Positions 23,578 to 27,309 of a stretch of DNA of 27,309 nucleotides are shown in pieces (position 1 is the first letter of the stretch; each line of letters begins with the position of its first letter). The stretch spans positions 1 through 27,309 of the forward strand of contig CAYXMY010000029.1 in assembly GCA_964466155.1 (NCBI GenBank). The letters are read 5' to 3'. A model generated the notes under the pieces. That model ran no database searches, had not been told where the DNA came from, and was given only the letters and a program-made list of their open reading frames with translations. Source of the DNA: Caenibius sp964466155 (GTDB taxonomy: Bacteria; Pseudomonadota; Alphaproteobacteria; Sphingomonadales; Sphingomonadaceae). The translations under genes and the position numbers were made by a program.

Positions 23578-24824
23578 CCCGTATTCTGCATATTCTCGAT
23601 CATTCGCTGCCGCTGCACAGCGGTTACACTTTCCGCACCCGTGCGATCATGAAGGCCCAGCAGGCAGCCGGGCATGACGTCCGGGGGATTACCGGCCTGC
23701 GCCACAGCGCCGCTGGCCCTGTTAGCGAGACGGTGGACGGCCTGACCTTCCATCGCGCGCCGGGCGCCGCCAAAGGGCCGCCGGGGGTGCGCGAATGGAA
23801 CGAAATCGCCCTTCTGGCCCGCGCGATCGATACGCTGTGCAAAAGTTGGCAACCCGATATTCTTCACGCCCATTCTCCTGCGCTGGACGGCATGGCCGCC
23901 CTGCGCATCGCGCGCAAGCGCGGCATACCGCTGGTTTATGAAATTCGCGCGTTCTGGGAAGATGCGGCGGTCGGCAACGGCACCGGGCGCGCGGGATCGA
24001 TCAAGTACCGCCTGACGCGCGCGTTGGAAAATCGCGTTGTCGCGGGGGCCGATGGAGTCATGACCATTTGCCACGGCCTGCGCGACGATCTCATTGCGCG
24101 CGGCCATTCCGGCGGCAAGATCGGGATCATGCCCAATGGTGTCGATCTCGACCTGTTCGGCACGCCGGCACCGCGCGATGCCGCCCTTGCCGAGCAACTC
24201 GGCCTGGGCAACGGCCCAGTGATCGGCTTCATCGGCAGCTTTTACGATTACGAAGGCATCGACGATCTGATCGACGCCATGCCGCCGATCCTGGCCCGGC
24301 AACCGGAAGCCCGCCTGCTGCTGGTGGGCGGCGGGCCGATGGCCGATGCGCTCAGGCGGCAGGCGGAACGCTCCCCCGCCCATGCGGCGATCCGCTTCGT
24401 CGGCCGCGTTCCCCATACCGAAGTCGAACGGTACTACGCCCTGACCGATATCATGGCCTATCCCCGCAAGGCGAGCCGGCTGACCGATCTCGTCACGCCG
24501 CTGAAACCGCTGGAGGCTATGGCGCAGGGCAAGCTGGTGGCGGCATCGGATGTGGGCGGACACCGCGAATTGATGATCCACGGGCAAACCGGCACTCTGT
24601 TCGCGCCGGACGATCCGCAAAGCTGCGCCGCATCGCTATGTGAGCTGTTGGCGGCCCGTGACACATGGGATGCCCTGCGGGAAAGGGCTCAGGCCCATGT
24701 GCGCCGGAACCACGACTGGGCGGCCAACGTGCGCCGTTATGACGATGTTTACCAAACGCTGTTAGCTGATCGGATGAAACCGGGCGATTCCCGGGTCGCC
24801 TTGCAAGGCGATTCGGCGGGGTAA
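23574..24824 (+). CDS. Family 4 glycosyltransferase, exosortase A (XrtA/PEP-CTERM)-associated
   Basis: Transfers a sugar in assembly of the exopolysaccharide linked to exosortase A systems. The 416-aa GT-B protein begins MTRILHILDHSLPLHSGYTF, which is almost diagnostic for the Daro_2409-type XrtA-associated glycosyltransferases. It has HAHSPALDGMAALRIA and YEIRAFWEDAAV in the acceptor domain, then MPNGVDLDLF, GFIGSFYDYEGIDDLIDA and the donor-site TPLKPLEAMAQGKLVAASDVGGHREL in the C-terminal domain. There is no membrane segment. It is divergent from the ligase/acyltransferase operon across a 252-base gap that contains the small ORF. The acceptor and sugar are not deducible. The exosortase itself and PEP-CTERM substrates are not in the window. 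Confidence 0.88.
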   Translation: MTRILHILDHSLPLHSGYTFRTRAIMKAQQAAGHDVRGITGLRHSAAGPVSETVDGLTFHRAPGAAKGPPGVREWNEIALLARAIDTLCKSWQPDILHAHSPALDGMAALRIARKRGIPLVYEIRAFWEDAAVGNGTGRAGSIKYRLTRALENRVVAGADGVMTICHGLRDDLIARGHSGGKIGIMPNGVDLDLFGTPAPRDAALAEQLGLGNGPVIGFIGSFYDYEGIDDLIDAMPPILARQPEARLLLVGGGPMADALRRQAERSPAHAAIRFVGRVPHTEVERYYALTDIMAYPRKASRLTDLVTPLKPLEAMAQGKLVAASDVGGHRELMIHGQTGTLFAPDDPQSCAASLCELLAARDTWDALRERAQAHVRRNHDWAANVRRYDDVYQTLLADRMKPGDSRVALQGDSAG

Positions 24825-24848
24825 GGCCGGTTCGGATGAACGGGGGTT

Positions 24849-26300
24849 ATGGTGACCATAGCGCAGAAATTGCTGAAATCCGCGCAAGGCAAACCTGCGC
24901 AGGCGCCCATCAGCGCCCATCCGCTATTCGGCACGCTCGTCGCCCTATGGTTCGCCGCCTTGTTCGGCTTGTGCAGCCTTGTCCTGCCCGCGCGGATATT
25001 CGAATCGCTCCTGGGCGCAATCGGGTTGTCCGGCCTTGCGCCACTGGGCCTTGGCATGCGCTTTCTGATCGCTCTGCTCGCTTGCGCTCTCGGGGGTATG
25101 ATCGGGCTGTCGCTTGCCCGCCGGTTCGCCCCCAATTCGCCTAAGCGCGAAACGGAAGAAGCAGAAGAACCGGGTGCCAGCGCTCCCGCGCACAAGAAGC
25201 GCGGCAAAGCCAAGCGTGCGCCGCTTCTGGTGCAGGAAGAGACGGATGAAGCGCCACTGCCGCCTCCCATCGAAGCCGCACCCGAGCCGCAGCCCCGCCG
25301 CCGCCGCTTCCTGATGCAGGCCAGCGAGGCTCCGGAAGAAACCTCACCTATCGAGATCTCCGATGCCAGCGCGGAAGAAAGCCCGCTTGCCGCCGTCCCG
25401 GCGCAATTCGATGAGGCAGACACCGCATTGGTTCCGGAACCCGTTTCCGAAGCCGCGATGGCACCGGAACCGGAGGCCGCTCCCGCGCTTCCGGCATTGC
25501 AACCCGCGCCCGTACGCTTCTATGGCCGGGATTATATCGGAGACGCCGGGCAACCGGCGGATGCCACCGCTTCGATGGCTCCCGCATGGCCTGGCGCCGG
25601 AGAAGCGCCGCAGAAGCCCCTATCGCAGCACGATGTGCCCGATCTTGCGGACTTCACGCATCCCAATCGCAAGGCCCCTGCAACGGATCTGCACGCCGCC
25701 CCGCCGGTGCTGTCCCCGGCTCCGGAAGCGGAAACCGCGCAACCGGCCGCAAGGCCCAGGCGCCCGGTTTCCCTCAATCGCCCCGTGCCGATCACCGAGC
25801 GCCCGCTGGAGCGGCTGGGCATGGTCGAACTGGTCGAGCGGCTGGCTCACGCCATTTACGATGAGAAAGGCCATGTCAGCCGCCCAGTCCCCAAGCGGGC
25901 CTACGCTCTGGCCACGATTGCCGCGAACTCGCCGATCATGGCCAATGCTCCGGCAGCAGCGCCGGAAGAATCCGATGCCGCATCCCACATGCCGCCATCG
26001 GACGCAGCGGCAATGGCTGGCGTGGCTCCTTTCTCCAGCGCGTTCCGCCCGCTGGCGTCTCTCGACCAGTCCGCGCCCGATGCGCAGACCGAAGAACCGC
26101 TGGCCGGGAATGCTCCGCCGCCTGCCTCCCCGCCCTATTCCGAAAATCCCGCCTTCAACGGCGCTGCGCCGCGCTTCCACAGCCCTGTGGCCAATATGGC
26201 CACCGAACGGCTTCCGCGCAGCGAACAGGAAGCTGACGATCCCGAGCAGGCCCTGCGCGATGCTCTGGCTGCCTTGCAGCGGATCAGCGGGACCGGCTGA
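24849..26300 (+). CDS. Uncharacterised membrane-anchored Pro/Ala/Glu-rich protein (483 aa)
   Basis: I do not recognise a family. Two hydrophobic helices near the N-terminus (about 27-48 and 67-90, the second ending GLSLARRF) anchor it in the inner membrane. The rest, nearly 400 residues, is low complexity: alternating acidic/Pro/Ala stretches, a lysine/arginine patch (KKRGKAKR near 113-120 and RRRR near 150), and little predicted structure. One short ordered island, ITERPLERLGMVELVERLAHAIYD, at about 315-340 looks like an amphipathic helix and is a likely contact site. A C-terminal helix DDPEQALRDALAALQRI ends the chain. The ATG at 24849 follows GGGGG and lies 24 bases after the glycosyltransferase stop, so the two may be co-transcribed; it precedes gltB by 218 bases. 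Base composition is like its neighbours. Confidence 0.7.
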   Translation: MVTIAQKLLKSAQGKPAQAPISAHPLFGTLVALWFAALFGLCSLVLPARIFESLLGAIGLSGLAPLGLGMRFLIALLACALGGMIGLSLARRFAPNSPKRETEEAEEPGASAPAHKKRGKAKRAPLLVQEETDEAPLPPPIEAAPEPQPRRRRFLMQASEAPEETSPIEISDASAEESPLAAVPAQFDEADTALVPEPVSEAAMAPEPEAAPALPALQPAPVRFYGRDYIGDAGQPADATASMAPAWPGAGEAPQKPLSQHDVPDLADFTHPNRKAPATDLHAAPPVLSPAPEAETAQPAARPRRPVSLNRPVPITERPLERLGMVELVERLAHAIYDEKGHVSRPVPKRAYALATIAANSPIMANAPAAAPEESDAASHMPPSDAAAMAGVAPFSSAFRPLASLDQSAPDAQTEEPLAGNAPPPASPPYSENPAFNGAAPRFHSPVANMATERLPRSEQEADDPEQALRDALAALQRISGTG

Positions 26301-26374
26301 GCGCACATTTTCACCGATTCTCCGCGCTAACGCCCCCACCGATCCGCGTTAAAATCGCGCGAAATATTTGCCTT

Positions 26375-26392
26375 CGCGGTTGCAAAACCGCG
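26375..26392 (+). promoter_or_regulatory. Hairpin with GCAA tetraloop in the gltB leader
   Basis: CGCGGTT (26375-26381) and AACCGCG (26386-26392) form a perfect 7-bp stem closed by a GCAA (GNRA-type) tetraloop. It lies between the stop of the preceding gene and gltB. No T-run follows, so it is not a terminator by itself. Confidence 0.35.
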
Positions 26393-26415
26393 TTCCTGTC
26401 GCCATGGGGAACCGT

Positions 26416-26462
26416 CGCACTCCCTCGCTGCCTCGCGGCGCGGTGATTCGTGCGTATTTTTT
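26416..26462 (+). terminator. Terminator-like structure 57 bases before gltB
   Basis: CGCAC (26416-26420) pairs with GTGCG (26450-26454) around an inner stem CGCTGC/GCGGCG (26426-26431 with 26435-26440, one wobble). The outer arm is followed by TATTTTTT (six Ts, 26457-26462). It may end the upstream transcript or act as an attenuator in the gltB leader. Confidence 0.4.
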
Positions 26463-26518
26463 GCCACCAGCTGCTGCAGGGGATGCAGCGCCCGGCCTAT
26501 GACAGGATGAGAACTTCG

Positions 26519-27309
26519 ATGGGTTTCCCGGCGCCCCAAGGGCTTTACGATCCGCGCAACGAACATGACTCCTGCGGTGTGGGCTTCGTCGCTCATATTA
26601 AAGGGGAAAAATCGCACGCGATCGTAACCCAAGCGCTGGAAATCCTTGCCAATATCGACCACCGCGGCGCGGTGGGCGCCGACCCGCTGCTGGGTGACGG
26701 CGCGGGCATTCTGCTGCAGATTCCCGATACGCTTTACCGCAAGTGGGCCGAAGGCGAAGGGCTGACTCTGCCCGCCGCCGGTGAATATGCGGTGGCCATG
26801 TGCTTCCTGCCCCAGAACGAGAAGGCGCGCAGCTTCGTCGTCGAACAGTTCGAAAAGTACATCGCCAAGGAAGGCCAGCACCTCATCGGCTGGCGCGACG
26901 TGCCGACCACGCTCGACGGTCTCGGCAAGGCGGTGCTTGCCTCGATGCCGATGATCCGCCAGGCATTCATCGCGCGCGGCCCCAACTGCGCCGATCAGGA
27001 CGCGTTCGAGCGCAAGCTCATCACCATCCGCAAGCAATTGCAGAACCCGCTGGCCGAACTGGCCGAAAAGCACGCGATGCCGGAAATCGCCCAGCTCTAC
27101 ATGCCGAGCTTTTCCAGCCGCACCGTGGTTTACAAGGGCCTGCTGCTCGCCAACCAGGTCGAAACTTTCTACAACGACCTGACCGATCCCGATTGCACCA
27201 CCGCGATCGGGCTGGTGCACCAGCGCTTTTCGACCAACACCTTCCCGAGCTGGAAGCTGGCGCAGCCGTTCCGCTTCATCGCCCATAACGGCGAAATCAA
27301 CACCGTGCG
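26519..27309 (+). CDS. gltB: Glutamate synthase (NADPH) large subunit, 3' end missing
   Basis: Makes two glutamates from glutamine and 2-oxoglutarate; with glutamine synthetase it is the main ammonia-assimilation route. The 263 codons present cover the class II glutamine amidotransferase domain: MGFPAPQGLYDPRNEHDSCG, with the catalytic cysteine C19 that becomes the N-terminus after removal of an 18-residue propeptide; VGFVAHIKGEKSH; NIDHRGAVGADPLLGDGAGIL; and, near the window end, VHQRFSTNTFPSW and FRFIAHNGEINT. The frame runs off the window. In-frame ATGs at 26507 and 26483 are alternative starts; 26519 is preferred by comparison with the usual N-terminus, though its ribosome binding site is not obvious. 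gltD is expected downstream but not seen. Confidence 0.93.
   Translation, partial: MGFPAPQGLYDPRNEHDSCGVGFVAHIKGEKSHAIVTQALEILANIDHRGAVGADPLLGDGAGILLQIPDTLYRKWAEGEGLTLPAAGEYAVAMCFLPQNEKARSFVVEQFEKYIAKEGQHLIGWRDVPTTLDGLGKAVLASMPMIRQAFIARGPNCADQDAFERKLITIRKQLQNPLAELAEKHAMPEIAQLYMPSFSSRTVVYKGLLLANQVETFYNDLTDPDCTTAIGLVHQRFSTNTFPSWKLAQPFRFIAHNGEINTV

Noticed and set aside
26327..27286. 319-codon minus-strand frame at the end of the window
   Set aside because: Antisense of gltB, whose amidotransferase motifs are unambiguous on the plus strand.
1..27309. tRNA/rRNA genes, CRISPR arrays, insertion sequences, phage genes, cobalamin or SAM riboswitches
   Set aside because: I looked in all intergenic gaps and before the metF-metH operon. 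No cloverleaf, spaced direct repeats, transposase motifs or riboswitch signatures could be recognised by eye.

Overview
The window looks like chromosomal DNA from an alphaproteobacterium, most likely a member of the Sphingomonadales (Novosphingobium/Sphingobium/Erythrobacter type). This is an inference. It rests on the high GC content with strong G/C bias at third codon positions (which creates long antisense shadow ORFs), a methionine synthase split into two genes, an ArsR-methyltransferase fusion heading the metF-metH operon, an intracellular PHA depolymerase, XrtA (exosortase A)-associated polysaccharide genes, and an alphaproteobacterial-type intergenic repeat before xth. I see no transposase, integrase, phage gene, CRISPR array, tRNA or rRNA.

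Layout. 1-2173 (+): the 3' part of a class I/II aminotransferase, an RluA-family pseudouridine synthase and the ribosome-rescue hydrolase ArfB, tightly packed. 2301-3211 (+): rpmG (L33, 55 aa) and a LolA-type lipoprotein carrier. 3212-3537 is the only gene-free stretch over 300 bases. It holds a plausible promoter, a structured segment and a strong terminator, together a candidate small RNA, followed by the intergenic repeat. 3538-5914 (+): xth, ribA (with a degenerate RibB-like N-terminal half) and a GNAT acetyltransferase, coupled by 4-base overlaps. 5985-6983 (-): an exported beta-helix protein, divergent from a 56-aa conserved-looking small gene (7158-7328, +).

7341-13084 (-) is a methionine/C1 operon: SahR-like regulator, metF, metH homocysteine domain, metH folate/B12/reactivation domains. 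A 9+2+9 palindrome overlaps the predicted -10 and lies 4 bases from the regulator's start codon. MetF makes 5-methyl-THF, the two MetH proteins use it to remethylate homocysteine, and the regulator probably senses SAH or SAM. 13232-13924 (+): two small lipoproteins, the first followed by a textbook terminator. 13995-19302 (-): a YeaQ/YmgE-like membrane protein, uppP, an M13 metallopeptidase and an MsbA-type ABC exporter.

19489-20736 (+): PHA depolymerase with a TTG start and a PhaR-like dyad over its promoter. 20780-23481 (-): a membrane acyltransferase, an XrtA-associated O-glycosylation ligase/Wzy protein and an unlisted 55-aa membrane ORF overlapping its start. 23574-24824 (+): an XrtA-associated glycosyltransferase. 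Together these look like a satellite of an exosortase/exopolysaccharide system whose core lies elsewhere. 24849-26300 (+): an unrecognised membrane-anchored Pro/Ala-rich protein. 26519 to the window end (+): the N-terminal part of gltB, with a hairpin-rich leader.

Nothing here is a clearly unprecedented system. The items most worth following are the small RNA candidate at 3301-3424, the self-overlapping SahR-type operator, the small ORF at 23314-23481, the PhaR-like operator, the gltB leader and the RibA with a dead RibB domain.
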